From Rhodanobacter soli (GTDB lineage: Bacteria; Pseudomonadota; Gammaproteobacteria; Xanthomonadales; Rhodanobacteraceae): a stretch of 64,000 nt of DNA. Below, one piece after another: positions 28,447 to 37,625 of this stretch. Below the pieces are notes generated by a model. That model ran no database searches, was not told the DNA's origin, and saw nothing but the letters and a program-made list of their open reading frames with translations. The stretch covers positions 1,922,001 to 1,986,000 of the forward strand of contig NZ_JBEPSD010000001.1 of the NCBI RefSeq assembly GCF_040548735.1, read 5' to 3'. Position 1 is the stretch's first letter; each line of letters starts with the position of its first letter. A program made the translations under genes and the position numbers.

Positions 28447-29226
28447 ATGAAGATCGCTTCGTGGAACGTCAATTCGCTGAAGGTGCGCCTGCCGCACCTG
28501 ACCCAGTGGCTGGCCGACGCGCAGCCGGACGTGGTGGCGCTGCAGGAAACCAAGCTCGAAGACGCGAAATTTCCGGTCGACGAACTGGCGGCAGCCGGCT
28601 ATCGCGCGGTGTACTCGGGCCAGAAGACCTACAACGGCGTGGCGATCCTGGCCCGCGCCGAAGTCCATGACGGTTTCGGCGATGTCGTCACCGACATCCC
28701 CGGCCTGGCCGACCCGCAGCGGCGCATCCTCGCCGCCACCATCGGCGGTGTGCGCGTGGTCGACCTGTACGTGGTCAACGGCAAGGCGGTCGGCGACGAG
28801 AAATACGCGTACAAGCTGGACTGGCTGGCCAAGGTGCGCGAGTTCCTGGCGCGCGAGCAGGAACGTCACCCCAACCTGGTCGTGCTGGGCGATTTCAACA
28901 TCTGCCCGGACGACCGCGACGTCTACGACCCGGTCGCCTGGGGCGAGGACATCCTGTGCTCGCCGCCGGAACGCGCCGGACTCAAGGCGATCACCGACCT
29001 CGGCCTGCACGACAGCTTCCGGCTGTTTCAGCCGGAGGCCGGACACTACAGCTGGTGGGACTATCGGCAGGCCGCGTTCCGTCGCAACATGGGCCTGCGC
29101 ATTGACCTGATCCTGATCGGCGAGGCATTGAAATCCGCCGCCACGGCGGCGGCGATCGACCGCGAACCGCGTCGCTGGGAGCGCCCTTCCGACCACACGC
29201 CGGTGACGCTGGAACTGGACATCTGA
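28447..29226 (+). CDS. xthA: Exodeoxyribonuclease III
   Basis: AP endonuclease and 3'-5' exonuclease of base excision repair. 259 aa. Metal-dependent EEP-fold motifs: MKIASWNVNSLKVRL, VVALQETKLED (metal Glu), LVVLGDFNICPDDRDVYD, MGLRIDLILIG and C-terminal RPSDHTPVTLELDI with the catalytic Asp-His. The ATG at 28447 is preferred by homology; there is no SD, but TACAAT lies just upstream. It is followed after 4 bp by a UPF0149 gene. Confidence 0.95.
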   Translation: MKIASWNVNSLKVRLPHLTQWLADAQPDVVALQETKLEDAKFPVDELAAAGYRAVYSGQKTYNGVAILARAEVHDGFGDVVTDIPGLADPQRRILAATIGGVRVVDLYVVNGKAVGDEKYAYKLDWLAKVREFLAREQERHPNLVVLGDFNICPDDRDVYDPVAWGEDILCSPPERAGLKAITDLGLHDSFRLFQPEAGHYSWWDYRQAAFRRNMGLRIDLILIGEALKSAATAAAIDREPRRWERPSDHTPVTLELDI

Positions 29227-29230
29227 AGTA

Positions 29231-29908
29231 ATGACCGCAAAAACCGAATGGCCCAGCTCGCTGGACGACAACGAACTGGACGAGCTGGATCGCTACCTGC
29301 GTGCGCACACCGGCGAAGGCGACCTGCTGCTGGACGGCGTGCACGGCCTGCTCAGCGCGCTGGCGGTCGGCCCGCTGCTGGTGCTGCCGGACGAATGGCT
29401 GCCCGAAGTGCTGCACGAACCGTTTGCCGACGAGGACGAAGGCAACCGCGTGCTGGCGCTGCTGGCCAAGCTCAACGATTCGATCGTCGCCGAGCTCGAG
29501 GTGGAGGCCTACGAGCCGATCCTTGGCGAGGTCGAGATGGAAGGCGGCCCGATGCTGTCCGCCGCCGGCTGGTGCGAAGGTTTCAGCCGCGGCATCGACC
29601 TGCGCGCCGGGCTGTGGGAGGGCCGCCTGGCCGAGGATCCGCAGCTGATGGAACTGCTCGGCCCGGTGATGGCGCTGGCGGTGGACGAGGGCATCCTCAG
29701 CGCGGACACCGAGTTCGAGAAGCTCAGCGACGACGAATACGACGAATGCCTGGCGCAGGTGCCGGCCGTGCTCGGCGCGGTGAACCAGTATTGGCAGGCC
29801 AAGCCCGCCACCGAGGCCGAAGTCGAGGCGATGGTGCGTCAGCAGCAGCCCAACACCGGCGACGACGGCACTCCGCCGCGCCAGCGCAGCGGGCACTGGG
29901 TGCATTGA
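29231..29908 (+). CDS. YecA/UPF0149 family protein
   Basis: 225 aa acidic protein with the UPF0149 pattern LLLDGVHGLLSALAVGPLL and PDEWLPEVL near the N-terminus and a second helical segment GWCEGFSRGIDLRAGLWEG. The C-terminus lacks the SEC-C zinc motif found in some YecA proteins. Function unknown. It starts four bases after the xthA stop and is probably co-transcribed. Confidence 0.85.
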   Translation: MTAKTEWPSSLDDNELDELDRYLRAHTGEGDLLLDGVHGLLSALAVGPLLVLPDEWLPEVLHEPFADEDEGNRVLALLAKLNDSIVAELEVEAYEPILGEVEMEGGPMLSAAGWCEGFSRGIDLRAGLWEGRLAEDPQLMELLGPVMALAVDEGILSADTEFEKLSDDEYDECLAQVPAVLGAVNQYWQAKPATEAEVEAMVRQQQPNTGDDGTPPRQRSGHWVH

Positions 29909-30020
29909 GGCCGGAGGCCAGCGTTGCGCCGTTGAAACAATCCGTTCCTGCCCGGGTACTTGGATAAGTGGGCGAACCGGGCCATCTTGGCTGCCAGTTC
30001 CCTTTTATCTGGAGTACGCC

Positions 30021-30854
30021 ATGAGCGACCGCCACATCACCCGCCGCATCCGCGGCATGGACACGTCCGACGGCGCCGGCGTGAAGCTGAAGCGCGTGAT
30101 CGGCCAGCCCGGACTGGACATGCTCGACCCGTTCCTGCTGCTGGACGAATTCCGTTCCGACAGCGCCGGCGACTACATCGCCGGTTTCCCGGAGCATCCG
30201 CATCGCGGCTTCGAGACCGTCACCTACATGCTGGCCGGGCGCATGCAGCACCAGGACAACCACGGCAACCGCGGCGACCTCACGCCCGGCAGCGTGCAGT
30301 GGATGACCGCCGGCCGCGGCATCCTGCATTCGGAAATGCCGCAGCAGGAAAACGGCCTGATGTGGGGCTTCCAGCTGTGGGTGAACCTGCCGGCGGCCGA
30401 CAAGATGACCGCGCCGCGCTACCAGGACATCGGCCCCGAGCGGATTCCGGTGGTGCAGCCGGCCGCAGGCGTCGAAGTGAAGGTGATCGCCGGCGAACTG
30501 GCCGGCGCCGCCGGTCCGGTCGAGGGCATCGTCACCGCGCCGGTATACCTGGACATCGGACTGCAGCCGGGCGCGCAGTTCACGCTGGATCTTCCCGCCG
30601 GGCATCATGGCTTCGCCTATGTGTTCGACGGCGAGTCGGCCCTGGTCGGCGGCGAGCAGCTGCAGCGCAGCGAGCTGGGCGTGTTGTCCGACGGCGAGCA
30701 ACTGCAGCTGGCCGGCGGCGACAAGCCCGCGCGCCTGCTGGTGGTCGCCGGCAAGCCGCTGAACGAAAGCGTGGCGCGCTACGGGCCGTTCGTGATGAAC
30801 ACGCCCGAGCAGATCCACGAAGCGATCGCCGACTTCCGCGCCGGCAAGTTCTAG
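30021..30854 (+). CDS. Pirin family protein
   Basis: 277 aa double-cupin protein. Metal ligands are visible at His59 and His61 (PEHPHRGFETVTYM), His103 and Glu105 (GRGILHSEMP), the pirin set. The first cupin also has MLAGRMQHQDNHGNRGDL; the C-terminal pirin domain ends YGPFVMNTPEQIHEAI. Bacterial pirins include quercetin 2,3-dioxygenases and redox sensors; the activity here is unknown. GGAG lies six bases before the ATG. It is convergent with gntK. Confidence 0.93.
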   Translation: MSDRHITRRIRGMDTSDGAGVKLKRVIGQPGLDMLDPFLLLDEFRSDSAGDYIAGFPEHPHRGFETVTYMLAGRMQHQDNHGNRGDLTPGSVQWMTAGRGILHSEMPQQENGLMWGFQLWVNLPAADKMTAPRYQDIGPERIPVVQPAAGVEVKVIAGELAGAAGPVEGIVTAPVYLDIGLQPGAQFTLDLPAGHHGFAYVFDGESALVGGEQLQRSELGVLSDGEQLQLAGGDKPARLLVVAGKPLNESVARYGPFVMNTPEQIHEAIADFRAGKF

Positions 30855-30874
30855 GCAGCGGAGGCCGCGCCGTG

Positions 30875-30900
30875 CCCTCGTCCGTCCGGCGGGACGAGGG
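30875..30900. terminator. Hairpin between convergent pirin and gluconokinase genes
   Basis: A perfect 9-bp stem, CCCTCGTCC (30875-30883) and GGACGAGGG (30892-30900), with an 8-base loop and no T-tract, 20 bases after the pirin stop. Confidence 0.5.
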
Positions 30901-30914
30901 CCGGCCGTTCCGGC

Positions 30915-31421
30915 TCAGCCAGCGGCATCGTCCTGCTCCAGCCAGCGGCCTACCGCCGCGACGATGTCCTCGGTGGCATCTTCGCCCGCCATGACCAGCA
31001 CGTTTTCGGCCGCGTCCGGAACCTCGAGCGTGCGCAGCTGGCTGTCGAGCAGCGAGGCCGGCATGAAGTGCCGGCGCCGGCGCAGGCGCCGCTCGAGTTC
31101 GGCAGGCGGCAGCTCGATGCAGACGAAACGCACCCCGGCGCCGGCGCGGCGCAGCCGGTCACGGTAGCGGCGCTTGAGCGCGGAACAGGTCACCACGCCA
31201 TCGCGGCCACGGGCCAGTTCGGCGGCGATCCATGCCGCCACGCGCTCCAGCCACGGCCGGCGGTCGTCGTCATCGAGCGCGAGGCCTGCCCGCATCTTGT
31301 CGATGTTCGCCGGCGGGTGCAGCTCGTCGCCTTCCTGGAAATCCCAGTTCCATGCCTCGGCCAGCGCCCGGGCCAGCGTGCTCTTGCCGCTGCCGGAAAC
31401 ACCCATCACCACGATCACCAT
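30915..31421 (-). CDS. gntK: Gluconokinase
   Basis: Phosphorylates gluconate to 6-phosphogluconate. 168 aa, typical for the GntK family. Walker A GVSGSGKST (residues 7-15), then the family segments FQEGDELHPPANIDKMRAGL, DDDRRPWL, VTCSALKRRYRDRLR, and the C-terminal HFMPASLLDSQLRTLE, which holds the lid region. It starts 16 bases after the stop of the inner-membrane permease gene and is on the same strand, so it may be the last gene of the sugar-uptake operon. Its SD is weak. Confidence 0.93.
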   Translation of the reverse strand: MVIVVMGVSGSGKSTLARALAEAWNWDFQEGDELHPPANIDKMRAGLALDDDDRRPWLERVAAWIAAELARGRDGVVTCSALKRRYRDRLRRAGAGVRFVCIELPPAELERRLRRRRHFMPASLLDSQLRTLEVPDAAENVLVMAGEDATEDIVAAVGRWLEQDDAAG

Positions 31422-31437
31422 GCGCGCACCGGCATCG

Positions 31438-32259
31438 CTACCCCTTCACGCTGCCCAGCAGCAGTCCCTGCAGGTAGTAGCGCTGCAGCGACAGGAACAG
31501 CAGCAGCACCGGCAGCACGGTGACCACCGAGCCGGCCATCATCAGTTCGCTGTCCTGCGCGTGCTCGCGCGCCAGCGAGGCCAGCCCGATCGGCAGGGTG
31601 TAGTGCTCCTGCCCGGTCAGCACGATCAGCGGCCACATGAAGTCGTTCCAGGCGGCGAGGAAGCTGAAGATCGCCAGCGTCACGATGATCGGCTTCAGCA
31701 GCGGCAGCACGATCTGCACGAAGATGCGCCACTCGCCGGCACCGTCGATGCGCGCGGCCTCCAGCAGTTCGTCGGGGATGCCGCGCGCGTACTGGCGCAC
31801 CAGGAAGATGCCGAACACGGTGGCCATCGCCGGCGCGACCACGCCGGCGTAGCTGTTGACCAGGCCGACGTATTTCAGCAGCAGGAACAGCGGCAGCATC
31901 GCCACCTGGGCAGGGATCACCAGCGCACCGAGCAGCGCCTGGAACAAGCGCTCGCGGCCGGCGAAGCGCAGCTTGGCGAAGGCGTAGCCGGCCATCAGGT
32001 TGAGCACCAGCGACAGCGCGGTGATCGCGCCGGCGACCAGCACGCTGTTGAGCAGGTAGCGGCCCATGCCGGCGCGCACGAACAGCTCGCGGTAATTCGC
32101 CCAGCCCGGGTGCTTCGGCAGCAACGGCGGCGGCAGCGCGCTGGCCTCGCCCGGCGCCATGAACGACACCGACAGCATCCACAGCAGCGGGAATAGCGCG
32201 ACCACCGTGCCGCCGATCAGCAGGCCGTTGATCAGCGCCTTCATCAGTCGCGGGCTCAT
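31438..32259 (-). CDS. Carbohydrate ABC transporter permease (MalG-type)
   Basis: 273 aa with six predicted membrane helices; the first is ALINGLLIGGTVVALFPLLW. The EAA loop DELLEAARIDGAGEWRIFVQ, which contacts the ATPase, is followed by IVLPLLKPIIVTLAIFSFLA, typical of CUT1 MalG-like permeases. Its start (32259) overlaps the stop of the upstream permease gene as ATGA. No ATPase gene follows; the next gene is gntK. Confidence 0.93.
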   Translation of the reverse strand: MSPRLMKALINGLLIGGTVVALFPLLWMLSVSFMAPGEASALPPPLLPKHPGWANYRELFVRAGMGRYLLNSVLVAGAITALSLVLNLMAGYAFAKLRFAGRERLFQALLGALVIPAQVAMLPLFLLLKYVGLVNSYAGVVAPAMATVFGIFLVRQYARGIPDELLEAARIDGAGEWRIFVQIVLPLLKPIIVTLAIFSFLAAWNDFMWPLIVLTGQEHYTLPIGLASLAREHAQDSELMMAGSVVTVLPVLLLFLSLQRYYLQGLLLGSVKG

Positions 32260-33149
32260 GCCGGCCCTCCGTCGGGGTGCTCGCCGCGTCGCGACAGCTT
32301 CACCATCAGTACGGTCACCGCGAACATGAGCAGGAACAGCAGGAACGCCACCGCCGAGGCGGAGCCGAGGTTCCACCACTTGAAGCCTTCGTCGTACATC
32401 AGGTACAGCACGCTCACCGTGCTCTGCAGCGGACCGCCCTCGGTCATCACGTAGGGCTCGGCGAACAGCTGGAAGTAGCCCGACACGGTGAGGATGCCGA
32501 CCATCAGCATGGTCGGCTTGAGCATCGGCAGGGTGATGTGGCGGAACTGCCGCCACGCCGAGGCGCCGTCGATGCGCGCGGCCTCGTACAGGTCCGGCGG
32601 GATCGCCTGCAGCCCAGCCAGGAAGATGATCATGTTGTAGCCGAAGTTCTTCCACACCGCGAACAGGATGATCGTCGGCATCGCCCAGTGCGGGTCGCCC
32701 AGCCAGTCGACCGGGTGGATGCCGAGCAGGCCCAGCAGGTAGTTCGCCATGCCGTACTTGGTGTTGAACAAATAGCGCCAGATCACCGCCACCGCCACCA
32801 CCGTGGTCACCACCGGTGCGAACAGCGCGGTGCGGAACAGCGGCTTGCAGCGTGCCAGCGGCGAGTTGAGCAACAGCGCCGCGCCCAGCGAGGCACCCAT
32901 CGACAGCGGCACGCCCACCGCCACGAAGTACGCCGTGTGGCCCAGCGCCGACCAGAACAGCGGCCGATGCAGCAGCTCCCAGTAATTGCCGAGGCCGATG
33001 AAGCGCAGGTTGCGGATGTCGGCCAGCGCGTAGAGGTCGTAGTCGGTGAGGCTGAGGATGAGCGCGCCAAGCACCGGCAACAGGAAGAACACGCCCAGCA
33101 CGACCAGGGCCGGGGCCAGGAACAGCCAGGCGCTGCGCGGCGAATTCAT
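32256..33149 (-). CDS. Carbohydrate ABC transporter permease (MalF-type)
   Basis: 297 aa, six predicted helices beginning AWLFLAPALVVLGVFFLLPV. The EAA loop PPDLYEAARIDGASAWRQFR and LPMLKPTMLMVGILTVSGYF mark it as the partner CUT1 permease. Both ends are ATGA overlaps: with the binding-protein stop (33146-33149) and with the next permease start. A long upstream open frame to 34421 is shadow reading across the binding protein. Confidence 0.93.
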   Translation of the reverse strand: MNSPRSAWLFLAPALVVLGVFFLLPVLGALILSLTDYDLYALADIRNLRFIGLGNYWELLHRPLFWSALGHTAYFVAVGVPLSMGASLGAALLLNSPLARCKPLFRTALFAPVVTTVVAVAVIWRYLFNTKYGMANYLLGLLGIHPVDWLGDPHWAMPTIILFAVWKNFGYNMIIFLAGLQAIPPDLYEAARIDGASAWRQFRHITLPMLKPTMLMVGILTVSGYFQLFAEPYVMTEGGPLQSTVSVLYLMYDEGFKWWNLGSASAVAFLLFLLMFAVTVLMVKLSRRGEHPDGGPA

Positions 33150-34462
33150 GGCGGGTGTTCCCTGGCGTGGTCGGGCTGCGCGTGGTCGAGCACCCAGCGA
33201 CGCTTGGCCAGGATCGTGTCGGCGCGCCGGTCGATCTCGGCGGCGGCCTGGTCGATGGTCAGCTGGCCGGCGATCGCCTCGGCGGCGACCAGTTGCATCT
33301 CGTTGGCGATGCGCTCCCACTCCGGCACCGGCGGGGTCGGCTTCACCTGTTCCAGCTGCTCGCGGAACGCGCGTGCCTTCGGGTCGTCGCGCAATGCGCC
33401 GCCTTGCCACGAACTGCGCCGTGGCGGCATGTCGCCGAGCAGCTCGTAGAACTGCTGCTGCACGGCCGGCTGCGACAGGTATTCGATCAGTTGCCAGGCG
33501 GCGTCCTTGTGCTTCGAGGCGCGGAAGATCACCAGACTGGAGCCGCCGGCCGCGCCGATGCCGGCGCCGGCCGGGCCGGGCAGCGGCGCAGTGGCCCAGT
33601 CGTCCTGCTGCGCGGCCGGCAGGCGCGTGCGGAATTCGCCGATATTCCATGGCCCGGACAGATAAAACGCGTACACGCCGCGGCCGAATTCCGTCCACGG
33701 GTTGCCGGCCTCGACATTGGTGATCGCCGGCGCCTGCTTCAGTTTGAACGTGTCGACGTAGAAGCTCAGCGCGCGCTTGAAGCCGGCGCTCTCGAAGTTG
33801 CCGTAGCGGCCGCCATCGCGCAGCAGCGGCTCGGGCTGCTGCAGCGCCAGCGACATCAGCTGCTCGTACTCGTTGGTCGGCAGGAGGATGCCGTAGACGT
33901 GGCGTTGCGGGTCGCTCAGCGCGGCGAGCATGCGCCGCCACTCGGCCCAGGTGCGCGGCGGCGCGTCGAAGCCGGCCTTCCGCAGCAGGTCCTTGCGGTA
34001 GAACAGCAGCCGCGTGTCGACGTACCACGGCACGCCGTACAGCGTGCCGCCGATCACGTTGGTGGCCCAGATGCTGGCGAAGTAGTCGTCCGCCCGCACC
34101 ACGTCCGAGTGGTCCACGCGCGCCTGCAGCGGCTCCAGTGCATGCAGCGCCACCAGCTCGGGCAGCCAGGTATTGCCGAGCTGGCTGAGGTCGGGGGTGG
34201 AACCGCCGGCGAACGCGGTGAGCAGCTTCTGGTGCGCCGCGGTCAGCGGCAGCTGCTGCACCTTCACGCGGATGTCCGGGTGCGCGCGCTCGAACGCCGG
34301 CAGCAGCTGCATGATCGCCTCGCCTTCGCGGCCGATCGTCCAGAGCGTGAGCTGGTGCCCCGCCGGCGCCGGCGCGCAACTGCCGAGCAGCGCGCTGCCC
34401 ACGGCGATCGCGGCCAGCCACAGGCCGCGCCGCGATCGCCGTGGGCGCGGACCGTGCGTCAT
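33146..34462 (-). CDS. Carbohydrate ABC transporter substrate-binding lipoprotein
   Basis: 438 aa. The signal peptide RRGLWLAAIAVGSALLGSCA ends in an LGSC lipobox. The mature protein is a family-1 (MalE/UgpB-like) binding protein: QLTLWTIGREGEAIMQLLPA, FAGGSTPDLSQLGNTWLPEL, GTLYGVPWYVDTRLLFYRKD, FYLSGPWNIGEF and GGSSLVIFRASKHKDAAWQL. The bound sugar is unknown; the neighbouring PF10091 hydrolase suggests an oligoglucan. It is coupled by ATGA overlaps to the hydrolase upstream and the permease downstream. Confidence 0.93.
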   Translation of the reverse strand: MTHGPRPRRSRRGLWLAAIAVGSALLGSCAPAPAGHQLTLWTIGREGEAIMQLLPAFERAHPDIRVKVQQLPLTAAHQKLLTAFAGGSTPDLSQLGNTWLPELVALHALEPLQARVDHSDVVRADDYFASIWATNVIGGTLYGVPWYVDTRLLFYRKDLLRKAGFDAPPRTWAEWRRMLAALSDPQRHVYGILLPTNEYEQLMSLALQQPEPLLRDGGRYGNFESAGFKRALSFYVDTFKLKQAPAITNVEAGNPWTEFGRGVYAFYLSGPWNIGEFRTRLPAAQQDDWATAPLPGPAGAGIGAAGGSSLVIFRASKHKDAAWQLIEYLSQPAVQQQFYELLGDMPPRRSSWQGGALRDDPKARAFREQLEQVKPTPPVPEWERIANEMQLVAAEAIAGQLTIDQAAAEIDRRADTILAKRRWVLDHAQPDHAREHPP

Positions 34463-35925
34463 TTTTCCGGTGTTCCCGCGAGCCAGCCGCCTTCGAAGCC
34501 GGCGCGTTCGAGTCCCTTGCGGATGTACGGATTCTTCTTCATCACGTTCCACACGAAGCCGCTGCGCCAGTTCTCGATCATCAGCACGATCGGGCCCTGG
34601 TCGATGCCCAGCTGCAGAGTGTCGACCCAGCCCAGGCCGGGTACCAGTCTGCCGGTGCGCAGCGTGGTCGGGGTATGGAAGCTGAGGTTGAACGCGTCGA
34701 CGAAGCCGTAGTCGTCGTAGATGTACTTGCCGTAGCGCTGCTTCATGGTTTCCAGCGCCGGCACCACGATCTCCGGCGCGAACGCGATCGAGCCGGCCGC
34801 TGCGGTCGGCGCGACGGTGCCATCGTCGGTGATGTCGTCGAGCCCGGCGCCGCGCGCGGTGTAGCCGTAGAAGGTGCGATCGCCCTCGGCACTCTTCACG
34901 ACCAGGCCGCCGGGCCCGTTGCTGGCGGTGAGGCCCCACACGTTGGTGCCGTAGCCGGTCCAGTGGCCGGGGTTGGCGATCGCGTAGCTGCGCTGCGCGT
35001 AGGTGGCGCGGCGGCTGTTCTCGAAGTAATCGAGATCGTGTTCGCGGCCCCAGGCGTCGCGGATGCCGCGGAAGTCGACCCAGCTCTGGCTGTACTGGTG
35101 GCCGAACAGCGGCGCGAAGTTGAGGAAGGTCTGGCCCTGGAACGTGCCCCAGGTCAGGTGATTGGTGGACAACCATGCCGCCCATGCCTCGGGTCCGACC
35201 GGATGGGTCGGCGAGCCGAGCGCGAGGATGTACACCAGCATGCCTTCGTTGTAGCCCTTCCAGTCGGCCGGGATGAACTTGCCGCCCGGCGTCCAGCCCA
35301 TGCTGATCAGCGGTTTGCGCGGCTGCATCCAGGGCCAGTCGACGCGGCGGTAGATCGTGTCGGCGAGCTGGCGGATCGCGGTCTCCTGCGGCGTGTCGCG
35401 GTCGTAGTACGACTGCGCGAACAGCACGCCGCCGAGCAGCAGGGTGGTGTCCACGCTGGACAACTCGACGTAGCGCATCGCGCGCCGGCCGGTCTTCATG
35501 TCGAGGAAGTGGTAGAAGAAGCCGTGGTAGCCGGTGGCATCGTCCTCGCTGTCGTTCTGCGGCGCAGCGGCGAAGAAGCGCAAGGTCGCCAGGGTGCGCG
35601 CCGCTGCCTGCCCGCGCGTGATGTAGCCGCGCTCGGCGCCGATGCCGTAGGCGGTCAGCCCGAAGCCGACCGCGGCGATCGAGGAGAATGACTGGCCCGG
35701 ATACGAATCGGGCACCAGCCCGGTCTTCGGATCCGCACCCTGCCAGAACCAGTCGAAGCTGCGCCTCTCGAGGTCGTTGACCAGCGCCTGCCGCTGTGGG
35801 GCGAGATCGGCGTAGCCGAGAGCCGGCTGCCTCGCCGTGGCGGGCGACTGCCAACCCGCACCGATGACCAGCAGCGCGAAGAGGATGGTTACTCGCGTAT
35901 GGAAAAGAAACCTGGACAAGATCAT
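34459..35925 (-). CDS. PF10091 glucoamylase-type hydrolase (GH144-like), exported
   Basis: 488 aa from the ATG at 35925, which has GAGAGGG five bases upstream (a GTG at 35928 is also in frame). A signal peptide (VTILFALLVIGAGWQSPATA) targets it to the periplasm. PF10091-like features: ERRSFDWFWQGADPKTGLVP, FSSIAAVGFGLTAYGIGAER, GYHGFFYHFLDMKTGRR, ELSSVDTTLLLGGVLFAQSY, FGHQYSQSWVDFRGIRD and WGLTASNGPGG. Characterised relatives in GH144 are endo-beta-1,2-glucanases, so cyclic or linear beta-1,2-glucan is a plausible substrate; this is inference. First gene of the ATGA-coupled hydrolase-transporter group. Confidence 0.88.
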   Translation of the reverse strand: MILSRFLFHTRVTILFALLVIGAGWQSPATARQPALGYADLAPQRQALVNDLERRSFDWFWQGADPKTGLVPDSYPGQSFSSIAAVGFGLTAYGIGAERGYITRGQAAARTLATLRFFAAAPQNDSEDDATGYHGFFYHFLDMKTGRRAMRYVELSSVDTTLLLGGVLFAQSYYDRDTPQETAIRQLADTIYRRVDWPWMQPRKPLISMGWTPGGKFIPADWKGYNEGMLVYILALGSPTHPVGPEAWAAWLSTNHLTWGTFQGQTFLNFAPLFGHQYSQSWVDFRGIRDAWGREHDLDYFENSRRATYAQRSYAIANPGHWTGYGTNVWGLTASNGPGGLVVKSAEGDRTFYGYTARGAGLDDITDDGTVAPTAAAGSIAFAPEIVVPALETMKQRYGKYIYDDYGFVDAFNLSFHTPTTLRTGRLVPGLGWVDTLQLGIDQGPIVLMIENWRSGFVWNVMKKNPYIRKGLERAGFEGGWLAGTPEK

Positions 35926-36023
35926 CACAACCCTCTCTTCAATGGCGTATCGGGATCACGGCGTGGCCGCCATGGCAGCCGATGGCGTTCGCCAATCCGC
36001 GCCACGGCATTGCCGCAGCGGAG

Positions 36024-37541
36024 TCAGACACCAGCGGCCTTGCAATAGCGATCGATGAACGCCTGGTGCGGAGGCATGGCGTCGACACAGGTGGCAATGA
36101 CCTGCTGCACGTGTGCGACGAATTCGTTCAGGTCCTTTTCCGACATCTGATCGGCGCCCGTGTGCCAGGTCGTCGGCATGATGCCTTGGCCAAGCATCAC
36201 TTCGACCCAACTCACCAGACCGAACAGTTCCTCGGCGTTGCGGATGAATTGCCCGCCTTCCCGGAACAGCGCCATCACGCTGCGCAGCGTTTCGGGAATC
36301 TCCATCGTGCGGCAATAGTTCCAGAAGGGCGTGTCGTCGCGTTGCGTGGCGTGGAAGTGCAGGATCAGGAAGTCGCGGATGCGTTCCAGCTCGAAACGTG
36401 ACAGCGCGTTGTAGCGATCGATGACGGCCTCGCTGAAATTCCGGTCGGGGAACAGGGTCAGCAACCGCGTGATGGCCGACTGGATGAGGAAGATGCCGGT
36501 CGATTCGAGCGGTTCGAGGAAGCCGCTGGCGAGGCCGATGGCCACGACGTTGCGGTTCCACACCTTCTTGCGCGTGCCGGCGACAAAACGAAGCAGCCGC
36601 GGCTCACCGAGGGGAGCGCCATCAAGATTGCGCAGCAATGTTGCCGCCGCCTCGTCATCGCTGATGTACGGACTGGCATAGACGTGGCCGTTGCCCACGC
36701 GGTGCTGCAGAGCGATGCGCCATTGCCAGCCGGCGGTCTGCGCGGTGGCGCGTGTATACGGTGTCGGCGGTCCGGTCCGTTCGCAGGCCACGGTCACCGC
36801 CCGATTGGTTGGCAGCCAGTGGTTCCAGTCCTCGTAGCCGGTATGCAGCGCCTGCTCGATCAGCAGGCCGCGGAAACCGGAGCAGTCGATGAAGAGCTCG
36901 CCACTGATTTTCTCGCCGCTCTCCAGTACCACGGCGTCGACAAAGCCATCGCTCGGCCGCAACAGGGTTTCGCGGATCTTTCCCTCGGTGCGTTGCACGC
37001 CGCGGGCTTCTGCATAGCGGCGGAGATAGCGGGCGTACAGACCGGCATCGAAGTGGTAGGCGTAGGCGATATTCGCCAATGGCGTATTCGGCGGCGCATC
37101 AACCGCCGAGACCATGAACTTTCCGTGCGCTGCCGCCAAGGTGTTCAACGAGTAGTCGCCGATCTCGCTCGCGTTGCCGCTCTTGAAGGCCCGCAGCCAG
37201 TACTGGTGGAACGGGAGCATGCCGATATCGAGGCCGATGGAGGTGCCGAAACCGTGGACATAGGTCTTGCCGGGCTTCAGCCAGTTGACGAACTGGACGC
37301 CCAGCTTGAACGTGCCCCTGGTTTCCCTGACGAACTCCGCTTCGTCGATGCCGAGCAGCTTGTTGAAGAGAGACAGGTGCGGCACGGTGGCCTCGCCGAC
37401 CCCGATGGTGCCGATCTCCTCGGATTCGATCAGTCGTATCGAATGCCCGGGGCCGAGCACCTTGGCCAGTGCGGCGGCACTCATCCAGCCGGCCGTGCCG
37501 CCGCCCACGATGACGATGTTCTTGATGCGTTGGTTCGTCAT
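36024..37541 (-). CDS. Flavin-dependent halogenase of the tryptophan-halogenase family
   Basis: 505 aa. It has the FAD-binding GGGTAGW (residues 13-19), Lys79 in [12 protein letters not shown] at the position of the catalytic lysine of PrnA, and Glu346 in [10 protein letters not shown], also conserved. The WxWxIP motif, which in the family discourages monooxygenase activity, reads W272-Q-W-R-I-A277: the Pro is Ala. Such halogenases often sit beside TonB receptors in Xanthomonas and Caulobacter; their natural substrates are mostly unknown and need not be tryptophan. It has an AGAAGG SD near 37541 and is separated from the TonB receptor gene by a terminator-like hairpin. Confidence 0.9.
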   Translation of the reverse strand: MTNQRIKNIVIVGGGTAGWMSAAALAKVLGPGHSIRLIESEEIGTIGVGEATVPHLSLFNKLLGIDEAEFVRETRGTFKLGVQFVNWLKPGKTYVHGFGTSIGLDIGMLPFHQYWLRAFKSGNASEIGDYSLNTLAAAHGKFMVSAVDAPPNTPLANIAYAYHFDAGLYARYLRRYAEARGVQRTEGKIRETLLRPSDGFVDAVVLESGEKISGELFIDCSGFRGLLIEQALHTGYEDWNHWLPTNRAVTVACERTGPPTPYTRATAQTAGWQWRIALQHRVGNGHVYASPYISDDEAAATLLRNLDGAPLGEPRLLRFVAGTRKKVWNRNVVAIGLASGFLEPLESTGIFLIQSAITRLLTLFPDRNFSEAVIDRYNALSRFELERIRDFLILHFHATQRDDTPFWNYCRTMEIPETLRSVMALFREGGQFIRNAEELFGLVSWVEVMLGQGIMPTTWHTGADQMSEKDLNEFVAHVQQVIATCVDAMPPHQAFIDRYCKAAGV

Positions 37542-37625
37542 GGCCTTCTGCTTGGAGTGGTCTGAAAGACGAAGCGCAGGATGATCCGTTCGATGGGGGC
37601 GCTGGGGAGCCTTGCATCATCAAAA

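Noticed and set aside
29909..30020. TTGAAA near 29932 as a pirin promoter
   Set aside because: No acceptable -10 at the right spacing.
33146..35854. A 902-codon open frame suggesting a hydrolase-binding-protein fusion
   Set aside because: The N-terminal part is out of frame with the PF10091 gene and meaningless; the binding protein has its own lipoprotein signal at 34462.
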